Part shown: positions 1-10,943 of the stretch, in pieces
How the letters are laid out: every line of letters starts with the position of its first letter
How positions within the stretch are numbered: the first letter of the stretch is position 1
NCBI GenBank assembly: GCA_015143295.1
Contig: CM026565.1
Location: 14,568,041-14,632,040 of the forward strand
Length of the DNA stretch: 64,000 bases
DNA from: Tetracentron sinense
Taxonomy: Eukaryota; Streptophyta; Magnoliopsida; Trochodendrales; Trochodendraceae
Direction of reading: 5' to 3'
Notes under the pieces: generated by a model
The model's database searches: none
Told to the model about the DNA's origin: nothing
The model's input: only the letters and a program-made list of their open reading frames with translations
Translations under genes and position numbers: made by a program

Positions 1-888
1 TGTTACATTTCATAGGAAAGGAAAACATAATAGCAAGAATCACATTTCACCATAGAAAACCTAGATTATTGCTAAGGGAAGTTAGTAGGGTGTACTAACC
101 ATGAATCAAGGCTTGATCTTGGTTGTAAACCTTGATTGGAGCTCCAACTTGCAAGAAGAAGACTCTTGCTTGAAGAAGGCTTGAGTGGAAAGGAAACCCT
201 CTTGAAAATAGCTTGGAGAATGCTGCCCTTGCTTGAGAGAGACTCCCCCACGAGCTTGAGGCTTGGCTTGAAGAATCCAAGCTTTGGAATAAATCTTGGG
301 TAGCCCAACTCTTGATTTCTTCTCAAGAGGAAAACCTAGGTTAGGAATCCCCTTCTCCTCTCTCTCTATCTCTCAAAATCTCCTAAGTGTAGTGAATGGA
401 GCCCGAAGGCTCGGGCAAAGCCTTATAAGAAAGGGTTTAACCCTTAAAAAATGAAATAGCCCCTACAGAAATTTCTGTAAAAACGCGAAGACCGAGCGAT
501 CGATGGTTATGACCGATCGATCGGTTGCCTACCGAGTGATCGGTGTTATTGACCAAGCGACCGGTCAAAAACATGCTCTCTAGAAAATTTCCCCATACAA
601 AAAAGTTAACCAGTCGATAGCCTCCGATCGATCGGTTTTGGACCAATCGATCGCTACTAATGATCGAGCGATCGGTGCTCTGCAAGCCCTGACTGTTTTG
701 ACCATATCTTTTGACTCGCTCGTCGGATTTCGACGATCCAACTTGTGTTGGGTTCGTCTTTCGAAAAGGAACATTTCTGATGTTTCAAAATTTCCAATTT
801 TTCCCTTATTTATTAATTAGACTACAAGAAAGGCCAAATAGCTACGAAAGCACCATTCATTAAACATAGAAAAGTCTAGGTTGCTACA
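1..888 (-). mobile_element. Long gypsy-type LTR, partial (runs off the left edge)
   Basis: On the minus strand an LTR begins at 888 with TGTAGCAACCTAG and continues left beyond base 1. It shares with the complete LTRs at 3758-8613 and 52093-54729 a short block near 715-775 (which reads as a motif around TTCGAAAAGGAAC), a palindrome cluster at about 480-680, and a TATA-like TATAAGG near 421-433 on the minus strand. It interrupts a gypsy reverse transcriptase reading frame at 888/889, so it is a later insertion. The 5 bases to its right are GTTGG; the matching left target copy lies outside the window. Whether it is a solo LTR or part of a full element cannot be decided. Confidence 0.7.
480..680. 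repeat. Palindrome cluster, ACC-CGATCG-GGT type, in LTR U3
   Basis: About six imperfect copies of a palindrome of the form ACCGATCGATCGGT occur in roughly 200 bp (for example near 508-523, 624-640 and 643-655), with variants such as ACCGAGTGATCGGT. The cluster lies between the LTR start (888, minus strand) and the TATA-like box, so it is in U3, the promoter-proximal part of the LTR. It corresponds in position to the clusters at 7915-8205, 37885-37945 and 52385-52590, but with different arms. Confidence 0.75.
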
Positions 889-1502
889 GTTGGGTCCACT
901 GAAATGCCTTCGGCCGATAATACATGCCCGAGAAATGCCACCTTCTCCAACTAGAACTCACACTTACTTAGTTTGGCATACAATCTGTGCACTCAAAGCG
1001 TCTTAAGAGTAAGGCGAAGGTCTCAATCATGATCTTCCTGTGTCTGGGAATACACCAATATGTCATCTACGAGCAACACAACACACTTATCGAGATAAGG
1101 TCAAAACACCCGGTTCATCAAATCCATGAACGCCGCCGGTGCATTCGTCAACCCGAAAGGCATAACAAAGAATTCATAATGCCCATACCAAGTCCTGAAA
1201 GCCGTCTTTGAAATATCTTATGCCTTGATTTGCAACTGGTGATAACCCGCTGTAAGGTCAATCTTGGAGAAATATCTAGCTCATTTCAGTTGATCAAACA
1301 AGTCGTCTATCCTTGGTAAAGGATAACGATTCTTGATAGTGACTTTATTCAACTGTCTGTAGTCAATGCACATTCTCATCAACCCGTCCTTCTTCACAAA
1401 GAGGACCGGAGCTCCCCATGGTGACACACTAGGTCGGATAAAACCAAGTTGTTGTAATTCTTCAATTTTCCTTTTCAGTTCCTCTAGTTCGATTGGGGTC
1501 AT
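889..1502 (-). pseudogene. Ty3/gypsy reverse transcriptase fragment (element gypsy-1)
   Basis: Minus-strand remnant of RNA-dependent DNA polymerase. The N-terminal part (1281-1502) reads as a typical gypsy RT opening with the [15 protein letters not shown] and [20 protein letters not shown] motifs. Further left, with stops and shifts, come the FGLTNAP-like block and a VDDILVYS active-site block near 1040-1080, so both catalytic aspartates are still encoded. The frame continues to a VLSAEGISVDP-like block and is cut at 889 by the LTR to its left, so the C-terminal RT, RNase H and integrase are missing. It follows protease and gag in the normal order on this strand. It is non-functional because of internal stops and truncation. 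Confidence 0.9.
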
Positions 1503-2060
1503 TCTGTACGGCGCCCTTGAAATTGGAGCAGTGCCCGAATAAGCTCTATCGTAAACTCGATCTCTCGATGCGGAGGTAATCCAGGCAATTCCGTTAGAAA
1601 CACATCCAAAAAATCACTCACAACCAGAATAGCTGAGGACTTTTGTACCTCTGGGTTTGCTAAACTCAAAGTTACGAGGCAATCGATATCTCTTTCCCTT
1701 AATCCTCGAAAGTAAAATGGCTTTACTCCTTCCGGCATAAAATTCACCATCTTCTCAAAACATGCCACATGCCCGTGGTGGGTTGATAGCCAATCCATCC
1801 CGAGAATGACATCGAAGTCCAAGTCTTGGAAATCCAAGATGATAAGGTTGGCTAACAACTTGTTCTCCTACCCTTGAACCACACTATCCTTATATATTTG
1901 TTTCGCATCAACTGACTTGCCAAGCGAAGTCGCAATGGTTAACTCCTGCTCCAACGAAGTAGACTCAGTTGAAAAGCCTTTCGCAAAACTGGATGAGACA
2001 AAAGAGTAAGTCGATCATGTGTCGATCAACACTCAAGCTAGGCACTCGTTAACTAATAAG
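1499..2060 (-). pseudogene. Ty3/gypsy aspartic protease region
   Basis: Minus strand, between gag and RT. Residues in the open part at 1499-1858 include DVILGMDWLSTHHGHVACF, the conserved block downstream of the retropepsin active site. Upstream, near 2010-2025, the active-site region reads LIDT-stop-STYSFVS. The expected glycine codon after DT is TGA, so the protease is broken exactly at its catalytic motif. The stretch overlaps the start of the RT frame by a few bases, as expected for one fused polyprotein. Confidence 0.85.
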
Positions 2061-2191
2061 GTGCCTGTGCGATTAAACACTAACATCAATAGCTTTTAAG
2101 CAAGAACACACATCATACATAGGTAACCCTTAGTATAAACAACAACATATCACATAATAATAATCATTCACAACTTAAACCTTTAACATTC

Positions 2192-3413
2192 CTACGTACC
2201 TTGCACGACATCATCCGTAGCACGTGCGTCCCTTTCCGACAAGGCAAAGACTCGGCCATGAGTTGCTTGACGAGGTTGCTGTGTAGATGGTGAGGGTCTC
2301 GATGCTTGCAAAGAGCCCTGTTGCGATGATTGCCTGATCCCTTGAGACTGAGCTGGTAAATGTCTGCGGGGATAATCTCTGATCAAGTGTCCTTGGTCAC
2401 CACAATGTAAAAAACCTCTCGAAATCTTCCTACAGTCATCGGCCAAATGCCTCCTACCACAGTATGTACATAGCTCGTAAGAGTATGTGGAGGGTATATA
2501 TCCCGTGGCCTGAGGTAGTACCAGGCGAGGAGTGTAAGTAGTAGCCGGGCGTGGAGCTGGTGGAGCAAAAGAGCGAGTGGACTGAGATGCAAAGTACAAC
2601 CTCTGTGACAGTGCTGGCCTTGAAGGCAGATATGACGTAGTCCTAGCTCTCTTCTTTGCCGAACCACTAGACTGACCCTTCTCCATTCTTCTTCTCTTAA
2701 AGAATTCTTCTACCAAGAGTGCTTTATCCACAACTTCTGAGTATGTCTCATGCCAAAACATTAAGACTCGATCTTAAATGTAAGCCTTCAACCCTCTTTC
2801 AAATTTTCGAGCCTTCATCACCTCGGTGGCTATCATGTGAGGAGCAAATCGGGATAGCTACGAGAACTTTGCTTCATAAGAGGCCACTGAAAAGTTACCT
2901 TGCTCCAAGGTGATGAATTTAACTTCCTTCTTTTCTTTCACCCCATCGGGAAGTACTTCTTGTAGAATACATCCAAGAATTTTCCCATATCCATTCTTGA
3001 CCCTGTCGAGTCAACTCCCGAGTCCTAATTATGGACCTCCACCAATGGTCGGCCTCGCCTTCATGCATAAAGGCGGCCCAGGTGACCCTCTCTGCCTCTG
3101 TAGGCGTTAGTACTGAAAATATTTTCTCAAGTTATCTGATCCATCCTTCTGCTATTAGCGGATCAATGCTTCCACAAAACTTCGGAGGCTTCATCCTCTG
3201 AAAGGCTTCTATTCTGGCTTGTGCTCTATTTGGAGCAGCAACTATAAGTGTACCAGCAAGAGGAGGAGTAGCAGGTTGCCTTGCTGCTAGCATAGCCAAG
3301 GTCTTGGCTATTGAGGCAAAAGCTTGGGTGAAATCGAATTGTTCATCACCCGATGGAACATCACCTCCATTGCCCCTTGTGTTATATTCGCGACCCCGTG
3401 CACCGCACCACAT
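2192..3413 (-). pseudogene. Ty3/gypsy gag with CCHC zinc knuckle (gypsy-1)
   Basis: Capsid/nucleocapsid polyprotein remnant. The N-terminal part (3132-3413) contains a FxRMKPPKFCGSIDP block typical of plant gypsy gag. The middle (about 2700-3130) has stops and shifts but still reads LEQGNFSVASYEAKFS and FAPHMI-like gag motifs. The C-terminal part (2192-2761) is basic and Ser/Pro-rich and carries CTYCGRRHLADDC. A second knuckle, HCGDQGHLIRDYP, has Tyr where Cys is expected. The order on this strand is PBS (3741), leader, gag, protease, RT, so this belongs to the element whose 5' LTR is 3758-8613. Confidence 0.88.
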
Positions 3414-3740
3414 GATTTACTCCTAAGGACAACAGTGCCACATGAGTCTAACTTGGATACGCATTTGGTAAAGTTTCACAATCCTTTTATCACTTCATAT
3501 TCACTAACCATATAACTCATTTTCACTAAACACATAACACACATTCAAGGTATACATGACAATGGCATAACATACAATCCGTTTTCCTAGAGTAGGACTC
3601 TAAGTTCGGTTAAGGTTCAACCTATTTTGACTAAGACTAACTTGTTAGTCTATACTTGGAATACGACTCTTCAAAACGACCCTAATGCCTTGTTCAATCA
3701 TGGTATCAGTTCTAAGTGACCCTAGGGATTCTAATTCTTA

Positions 3741-3753
3741 GGCTCTGATACCA
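3741..3753 (-). promoter_or_regulatory. Primer-binding site, initiator-Met tRNA type
   Basis: The minus strand reads TGGTATCAGAGCC four bases after the LTR end (CA at 3758-3759). This is the standard PBS complementary to the 3' end of plant tRNA-iMet. It fixes the orientation and the 5' LTR boundary of gypsy-1. Confidence 0.93.
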
Positions 3754-4624
3754 CTTCTGTCGCGCTCCAAAATACCCCCTATGAGTTAAGGGATACTTTA
3801 GGTGTGAATACATACCTCCCAAACCATCATGTAATGAAGAAGGCTAACATAATGCAATAGAAACATTAAACAGAGTGCGGAAGCTAAAACATGGGCGTGG
3901 AAGCGTGAACTAACCTTTTCTTTTCTATACAAAGTCTGTATTCCAAGTTCTATACAAAACATATCAAAGTAGAGGTGGACATGCCCACCCATCAAAATAC
4001 AAAAGAGGTAAAATCTCAAAGACTCTCTCTCTCTTTAGCAGTAGTCTAAATATGGCCAAATATCTAAATCTCTATCCGCCTGCGTCTGCATCGGAATAGG
4101 CGGCTCTTTCTCCTCGATATACTCTACCCCAACCCAAGGTTCAAGGTCTATCCATAGTACCTACCGACATAAGATGTATGACTGAATATGGAATATTCAG
4201 CGAGTGTAAGCTACTAGCTACCATTAGTAATAACGTGTACAATAGAAACAACGAGATATAGTTCAACACGTGAATTTACAACGATAATAGTAACATAGGA
4301 CATTCATAGCATAAAAGTAAAGCAATGCAATAGTCTTGACATGCATAAGTGAATGCAAAAACTCCGATAAAACTCATACTTTAAAATCTTGACTTGTTCT
4401 TGAAAATAGCCTTTTGTGCCGTTCAAAAATTGATTGTCATATTTAGAAACTTGTTCTTGTCTTGGTCTCGTTCATAAGAATCACACATGCTTGTCTTGTT
4501 GGAATCACTTATCTTACTTGTTCTTGTCATGACTTGACATGTTCTTGACTTAACTTGCTTGTTTTCTTGTGAGACAAAGGTTAGTGCCCTTGTAGCGACT
4601 TGTGAGTTGGGAATGTAAATTTCT

Positions 4625-6832
4625 TGTTGGACATATATGCCCTCGAAAGCCAATAAGAGACTTTTCTATGTTGATTAGACAAGCATCATATTCACACAAC
4701 CAACTATAAAGGGTATTTATATTAATTACTGTCTCATATGATGATGACATAAAGTTTCATAGGTAACATTGTAGGAAAATCATGCAAGGGTTACGAGGAG
4801 ATATGATTTTCCGGTTCCTTGTAAACCTAATATTGTTCGAAGCCTCTAGAGTACTGGTTGGGCGTCGTACTTCATCATGGCTTGCACATGTGTAGTTCTA
4901 TGAGATAGTGTGATGAATCTCATTCACAGAGAGTGGTGACTCTTGACTAACATGTGAGTATATGTAGCAAGTACATAATACTGAACGGGATCACTAGTGG
5001 ATACCCTATGGAATACATTGTCAGATTGTATTAGGGTTATCCATTTGACAAATTGTCCTTAGGCCTGAGAGGTTAACATCTTCTCAGACATCTGTCTATA
5101 TGGCTTTGATGTGCCAATGGTAATGTCCAATACATAGGATTAACTCCGGGTACGTTAGGTCATGTACACTATGTTTGGAGAAGTATGTAAACACTTAATA
5201 AGGAATCCACAACTCCTTACTTGGAGATAATGATATCAAGGTGATACTTGTTGAACTGAACTGTTAAATCCAGTACTGGTGTTTTTCGGTAAAATGGTTT
5301 TTATCGAAGTTGATATTTTTAATATGAAAAAGTATATATAAATATATGTCAGTTCTTTTCTAATGTTTCTTCAAAAGTGTTTTGGAGGTTCAGTTCATTG
5401 AAAAAGTAATCATAAGAAAGGGTTCTATTCATAAGCTAGGGACTAAGACAGTGAAATTGTTCCAATCCCAGAAGCTTACAAGTAATATCGGAATGTGGAA
5501 GGATTTATTTGTAAATATATTGTGAGATGGTACTTACAAGCAATTCTCTAATTTCTGGAGGTTAATCACATTGTGTTAATAGATATTAATTGTGATTGGT
5601 GGAAGTTCAGGGACTTAGATAACATTCTATGATCCTAATGAAGTTTTAGGAAAGGTGTTTCCTAGTAACAATGCTTCAACCAAAAAGGTGAAGTACTTGG
5701 TCCCACAACCGGAAATAGGAGATCCCTTTAGATCCCACACATAAGGACCTTCTTAAAGTATTTAATTTAATTTATAATTAAATTAATTAATTTCTCTAAG
5801 TAATCACTATATGGTATAGTGAAGCTCTAAAAGGTGGAATCACATTAGATGTGAAAAACCAAATGGGTAGGACCCATTGAGAATTATTATAAAAGAATAA
5901 TTCAAGTGACAAAAAGAGGGTTTTGGAAACCCTTTAGGCGTGTGGGGTGGGACCCACCTAGGGTGGGACGCCCACTTCATGGATGAAATAATAATTGTTA
6001 TTATTTATTTAATTAGTTTCTAATAACTAATATCTTTATTGGATAAGGTTAGTTAGTTAGAGTTAGTTACTAATTAAAGATTCCCTAATTGTTAGGAATT
6101 CCATTAGTTAGTTACTAATTTAAGATTCCTTATTGGATAAGGATAAGATTAGTTACTAATGGATAAGGTTGGTTTCTTTTAAGATTAATCCTAATTGGAT
6201 TAGGAGAATAATCAATAAAGGAAACTATTGAGGAATCCTAATTGGATTAGGATAAGGTTAATGAATTATAATTGGATTACAATTCAAGCAACCAAGAGGG
6301 AACTTATATAAAGGATTAGATGCCCAGCCCTTTAAGATATATAATTCTCCAGAATTTTTTCTTCTCTCCCTCTCCTCAAGTTCACGCCTAGCCCTCTCCC
6401 CCTTTGAGGGTGTATGGTCACCCTTCCCTTTCTTCCTTTTTGTTTGGTTTTTGATCTTGATGATCAAGAACAAGTTCTTTGAAGATCAAGATTGGATCTT
6501 GTTTGATCAAGAAATGTTCTTGGATCAAAGAAAAGAAGAAAAGATAAAAGAGCATGAAAATTTGGAAGGGCCATTAGCTTCCATTAGAGAAAGCTTTAAA
6601 GGAAAAAGAAGGTTCATGTGAATCGACAGGAGACTTTACACTTGTGAAGTTTTGCGAGTACTATTCTAACGTGGATTTGACTTAACAATTTCAAAGTCGC
6701 AAAGGTGAAAGTTATTCTAACCTTCATTGAATAAAATGAATTAGAATCTTAATCAGATCTTGGGATTCGATGTATGCCCCCCAAGAACTGTGTTTCAAAA
6801 ATTAAAAAAGAGGTATACTTTCATTCCCTTCA
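4625..6832 (+). mobile_element. LTR of the TGTTGGACATATATGCCC family inserted in gypsy-1 LTR
   Basis: The plus-strand LTR starts TGTTGGACATATATGCCC at 4625 and appears to end CATTCCCTTCA at 6832. The end resembles the GATTCCCATCA ends at 8773 and 18070. Family landmarks are a CTAGGGTGGGACGCCCAC block near 5957, an AT-rich ladder of TTAGTTACTAATTAA-like words (6000-6250), and a TATATAAA promoter near 6303-6314. Related copies are the minus-strand LTR at 12678-22027 and the plus-strand LTR at 13399-18070. Flanking gypsy LTR sequence resumes by about 6880. I could not find a clean target duplication, so the right boundary is approximate. The superfamily is uncertain; copia is likely. Confidence 0.65.
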
Positions 6833-6874
6833 GTGAAATATATATATATATAGAAAATGGTACACCAACCTCCT

Positions 6875-7075
6875 TGACCGGCCCGATGTCCGGCATGATC
6901 AACTTGTTTTCTTGTGAGCCAGGTATGACATATCTTGCGATATGCCCTACCCTCGACCAGCCCGATGTCCGGATTTATCAACTTGTTTTCCTTGTGAGCC
7001 AGGTATGACATATCCTAAGGATATGCCCTACCATTGACCGGCCTGATGTCCGGCTTTATCATTCGTATCGTAGAT
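6875..7075. repeat. Tandem repeat in gypsy-1 LTR (about 80-bp unit)
   Basis: Three tandem copies contain GACCGGCCCGATGTCCGG, CTTGTTTTCTTGTGAGCCAGG and GATATGCCCTACC. They lie downstream of the TATA box in the LTR's own direction. The same words, reverse-complemented, occur as two units at 53440-53570 in the related solo LTR. Confidence 0.8.
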
Positions 7076-7858
7076 CACATGTCTTGTTCTTGTTTATGTT
7101 CATATACTTATACTTTTAGAAAACATCGTGCGTGCTTGTGTGTGTTTGACAATCAATGAACATCTTGGCCTATATTACTTTAAAGCATCATCTAGCATTC
7201 TACAATCCTATAGAATGTGAGTTTTCAAGGGAAACATATCAAGCATTTCATTAAAATTATCAAATGGAAAAGACTCCCTAAATCGTGTCCTCGTTTCCTT
7301 AGTTTCACTTCATTCATGCAATTTATCAAACATATGGCATTCAACATCTTTAAGAGTATTTTATTCATGTTTTTGGTCAATCCATTCATCAAGCACATGG
7401 AGTATGTTTATTATGAGTACCTTGCCCTTCCATCATTTTCATCACACATCATTCATCCCCAATCACACATCATTACTTCATTAGTTCATCTTATGCATTT
7501 TTAGGTAACCTTAGTTCATCTCAATTTTGGAAAATACAAAACCAAAGCATCATCAATTTTCAAACAAAACCTAGGTTACTACTAAGTTAACTAGGACGGG
7601 TGTAATAACCTTGAAGATCAACACTTGATCTTAAAGAAAACCTTTGATTTGGGAACCCCACTTGATTAGGAAAGGTCCCACTTGAGGAAGATGGTCCAAG
7701 CTTGGAAGGGGTGATTCGAACCTTGATCTTGTATCTCCAACCTCTTCAACCCACAAGTCCCACCTTGGCTTCTCCAAGATCTCCTCTCTCCCTTCTCTCT
7801 CCATTTCTCTTACTCTCTTTAGGTTTAGGGTAAACCCAAAACCCCCAAGGCAAAGCCC

Positions 7859-7866
7859 TATTTATA
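7859..7866 (-). promoter_or_regulatory. TATA box of gypsy-1 LTR
   Basis: TATAAATA on the minus strand lies just after the palindrome cluster and before a pyrimidine/purine-rich leader with GAGAGAG runs. The same arrangement is seen at 52637-52644, 19254-19261 and 37831-37838. Confidence 0.7.
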
Positions 7867-7914
7867 GGCAAAAGGGTAGAAACCCTAAAAATCCCAAAAA
7901 TACAAAAAATCGCG

Positions 7915-8205
7915 CAACTACGATCGTTTGTAGACTCCTACGATCGATCGTAGATCATCTACGATCAATCGTAAATTGTCCAGTATGTTTGCCTAGTTTT
8001 GGGGATTTTACAATCGTTCGTAGAATATTTACCATCATTCGTAGCTCACCTACGATCGTTCGTAGGATGTTTACGATTGATCGTAAACATTACAGAGGGT
8101 TTGCCAATTTTTCGGAATTCTACGATCGTTCGTAGAATTTCTACGATTGATTGTAGCTCACCTATGATCATTCGTAGGGTATGTATGATCGTTCCTAAGT
8201 CTGAC
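7915..8205. repeat. Palindrome cluster, TAC-GATCG-GTA type, in LTR U3
   Basis: About nine copies of a palindrome of the form CTACGATCGATCGTAG, several with a central TT or AA (CTACGATCGTTCGTAG). They are spaced by about 5-60 bp and lie upstream of the TATA box at 7859-7866 in the LTR's own direction. The cluster at 52385-52590 in a sister LTR has the same arms. Confidence 0.88.
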
Positions 8206-8613
8206 AGAATTTCCAGATTTTTCCATTTTGGTATTTCAACCATAACTTTTTACTCGCTTGTTGGATTTTAATGATTCAACGTGAGTTGGATTTTTCATTC
8301 GAAGAGGAACAATTCTGGCATTTTAGAATCTTTCAATTTCTATTTATTTATGGACCAAATTACCCCTAAAACTGAATAGTCCGAAATTGGGTTTCAGCCA
8401 CCCGGGTTTTCAACATGTCCGCCTTAGGAAATTCCACCCTTTACCACTTTATAGCACTTTCCATTGCCATTTAGACTCCCATGAGCATTCTTTATTACTG
8501 AGTTAAGACTACCCGACTTTTAATGTTCTCATTTCATAGAAAATGGGAGATTACAATGACTTAAAGCCTTGACACCAATTCTAATATATAGACAAAAGTT
8601 CTCGGGCGCTACA

Positions 8614-8793
8614 CAAAGAGTTCTGACAGTTCAAGTTGATTTTGTGCTTCACCGGTGAACATCATTCACTGAGATAATTATCTAAACATGTAGTTAGAAT
8701 TATTTGCTATCTATGGTGTAAAGATATTCGGGATTCAGTTTTCTGTATAAATTTTTTATCTAGATTCCCATCAAGTGATATCAGAGTTCATGG
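8614..8793 (+). mobile_element. 3' end of an older LTR plus degenerate iMet PBS
   Basis: The sequence from 8614 matches 17931 onward in the plus-strand LTR at 13399-18070 (shared words AGAGTTCTGAC, TTCACCGGTGAACATCATTCAC, TCTATGGTGT). It ends GATTCCCATCA at 8773. The next bases, TGATATCAGAGTTCATGG (8776-8793), are a mutated iMet primer-binding site. This is therefore the 5' LTR of a plus-strand element whose body was disrupted by the gypsy-1 insertion. Confidence 0.75.
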
Positions 8794-9189
8794 TTAAGGA
8801 GTATTTTTTTGTTTGTTTTAAAGGATAATTAAATAGATAAAATAATTCATGAGATGATTTTTATTTATTTGTTTATGCTCGTAGTTTTTATTTTATTTGT
8901 TCATGAGATGAATAAATAAATAATTATTTTTTTTATTATTTATCAAATGAGATTTGATAATGATAATAATTAAATAATTTAAAAAACTAGTATGATAATT
9001 GTTATAATCAATTTTTAAAATAAATAGTTTATTTTGAAATTCCTTTTTAAATGATTTGATCATTTAAAATATATTTGTTAATTGTTTAGAATAATTAATG
9101 AATGTTTTTCTTATAAATAGATTTTATTCGAAAAATTTTAAAACCCTGTTTTTAATCCAAAATTTGAGTCGCTTGCTTAACTAGGGTCA
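8794..9189. other. AT-rich leader-like stretch without genes
   Basis: Very AT-rich sequence follows a primer-binding site and probably is the untranslated leader of the element above. I see no coding motif in it. Confidence 0.5.
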
Positions 9190-9866
9190 ACTCCTCTCAA
9201 ATCTCTAATGACTCAAGATTATTCACATGAGACGGATCTGGAATGTACTTCCGCAACATGGAAATATGAAATACGTTATGGATAACCGCCATGTGAGAAG
9301 GTAAGACAACCCTATATGCAACTAACCCAACCCTAGTAGTGGTTTCAAAGGGGCCCACATATCTTGGACACAATTTTTCCATTTTTCCAAATCTCATTAC
9401 TCCCTTTGTTGGAGAGATCTTCACAAATACTTGGTCTCAAACTTGAAATTCCAAGTCCCTTCGGCAAGTGTCGGCATAACTTTTTTTCCTATTTTGGGCG
9501 GTCTTCAACCTATCTCTGACCACTTAAATCTTGTTCGATGTCTGCTCAATGAGTTCTGGACCCAATATTTTCCTTTCAACTTCTTCATTCCAACATAGAG
9601 GTGAACGACAACTCCTACCATAAAGTTCCTCGAAAGGTACAATTTGAATGCTTGCCTAATAGCTATTGTTGTAGGCAAACTCTATTAATGGCAGGTGATC
9701 CTTCCAATTGCCTAGGAAATCCAACATATATGCTCGAAGCATATCTTCAATAATTTGATTCACTCTTTTAGTTTGCCCATCAGTCTAAGGATGAAAGGTT
9801 GTGCTGAAATTCAATCGAGAACCCATAGCTTGCTGAAAGCTTTTTCTGAATCTTAAAGTTGAGGGT
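9190..9866 (-). pseudogene. Ty3/gypsy integrase C-terminal fragment (gypsy-3)
   Basis: A second, separate copy of integrase C-terminus. The open part at 9197-9424 reads KISPTKGVMRFGKMEKL, PRYVGPFE and HNVFHISMLRKYIPDPSHV. Farther right, through stops, come the ELYGRSCRSPLCW-like block and, at about 9755-9800, [15 protein letters not shown]. It is close to the copy at 10407-11273 but diverged. It stops near 9866, where a short duplicated unrelated segment begins. Confidence 0.85.
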
Positions 9867-9942
9867 AATGTTAAAACATAACCCTTTTCTTTTTCTAAAG
9901 CTTCTTAAAGTTGAGGGTAATGTTAAAACATAACCCTTTTTT
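9850..9942. repeat. Short direct duplication (about 38 bp twice)
   Basis: TTAAAGTTGAGGGTAATGTT followed by AAAACATAACCC occurs twice, about 50 bp apart, at the junction between a gypsy integrase fragment and an LTR fragment. It looks like a filler duplication at a break. Confidence 0.8.
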
Positions 9943-10175
9943 GACACTTAGAGTATTTTATACTCTTACTCCTTCATCCCAAACACCCATAAACATAAGA
10001 AAATATCCTTAAAGCTTTAATACATGTCATAACACATCATCTACCTGAAATATATCAAAAACAAGGTGCTCATTAGCTTTGATAACCATTCAAGGCATTA
10101 CAATAGGCTTTAAGCCTTAGACACTATTCATAGCACTATTCATCATGTCATGTCAAGAAAATCAGAGGTTCAACA
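9943..10175 (-). mobile_element. 5'-terminal fragment of the 3' LTR of gypsy-2
   Basis: Directly left of a polypurine tract, the minus strand begins TGTTGAACCTCTG at 10175, as an LTR should. Only about 230 bp remain before the break near 9942. Confidence 0.6.
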
Positions 10176-10190
10176 TCCTCCCCCCTTATA
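10176..10190 (-). promoter_or_regulatory. Polypurine tract of gypsy-2
   Basis: The minus strand reads TATAAGGGGGGAGGA, preceded by a GGGGACGAAATTT motif. Both are standard for plant gypsy elements at the 3' end of the internal region. The tract marks plus-strand priming and the LTR start at 10175. Confidence 0.85.
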
Positions 10191-10259
10191 AAAATTTCGT
10201 CCCCGAAATTAGGACAATACAACATGAAAGACAACTACAAAACAAATTAGGGGACTTTT

Positions 10260-10904
10260 CCCTCACTTCGGCCTCGCGTTCCCACTCAGCTTATTCCTAG
10301 AATGATGTTCCCATTGCATGAGGACTAGGGGAATGACTTTGGTGCGCAATACTTGCTCTTTGCAGTCCAAGATTCGGGCCGGTTATTCCACCAATGTGAG
10401 GTATTCTCAAATCACCAAAGGATCCAACTTGATGACATGTGATGGATCCGGGATGTGTTTTCGGAGCATGAAAATATGGAATACGTTGTGAACCGACGCC
10501 ATGTGAGTAGGTATAGCAACTTGATAAGCAACTTCACCAACCCTGGTGATGATCTCAAACGGACCTACATATCTAGGGTTGAGCTTGCCCTTCTTCCTGA
10601 ACCTCATAACGCCCTTTGTCGGTGAAATCTTGACGAATACAAAATCACCAACAAGGAATTCAAGATCTCTCCTATGGTTGTCGGCATAGCTCTTCAGTCG
10701 ATTTTGTGCAGTTTTCAACCTTTCTCTAATAATCCTTACCCTGTCTACGATCTGCTCGATCAACTCTGGACCCAAAATTTTCCACTCACCAACTTCATCC
10801 CAATATAGAGGAGACCTGCAACTTCTCCCATACAAGATCTCGAAAGGTACCATCTGGATGCTCGCCTGATAGTTGTTGTTGTAGGCGAATTCAACAAACG
10901 ACAA
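10260..10904 (-). pseudogene. Ty3/gypsy integrase C-terminus and chromodomain (gypsy-2)
   Basis: The open part at 10407-10904 has FAYNNNYQASIQMVPFE, ILYGRSCRSPLYW, KISPTKGVMRF and PRYVGPFE, then HNVFHIFMLRKHIPDPSHV. Past a stop, 10270-10400 reads ARILDCKEQVLRTKVIPLV and QWEHH, a recognisable chromodomain. This places the element among chromoviruses (Tekay/Del-like). The chromodomain normally targets heterochromatin. Stops separate the parts, so no full protein is made. Confidence 0.85.
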
Positions 10905-10943
10905 GTGATCCTCTCAACTACCTTTGAAGTCTAACATGCAAGC

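Larger units (their letters stand above)
3758..8613 (-). mobile_element. 5' LTR of gypsy-1, split by another LTR
   Basis: The minus-strand LTR starts at 8613 (TGTAGCGCCCGAGAAC) and ends at 3758 (TATTTTGGAGCGCGACA), directly followed by the PBS. Without the insert at about 4625-6832 it is about 2.65 kb, the same size as the solo LTR at 52093-54729. That relative shares the palindrome cluster, the TATA box, the internal tandem repeats and the end motif. A TATAAATA box lies at 859-866 of the 7000 kilobase (7859-7866) on the minus strand. The LTR sits inside an older LTR whose 3' end is seen at 8614-8773. Confidence 0.85.

Noticed and set aside
3741-3753. Piece of a tRNA-Met gene
   Set aside because: It is a primer-binding site next to an LTR end; no cloverleaf can be formed. 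The same holds for 8776-8793 and 50698-50709.
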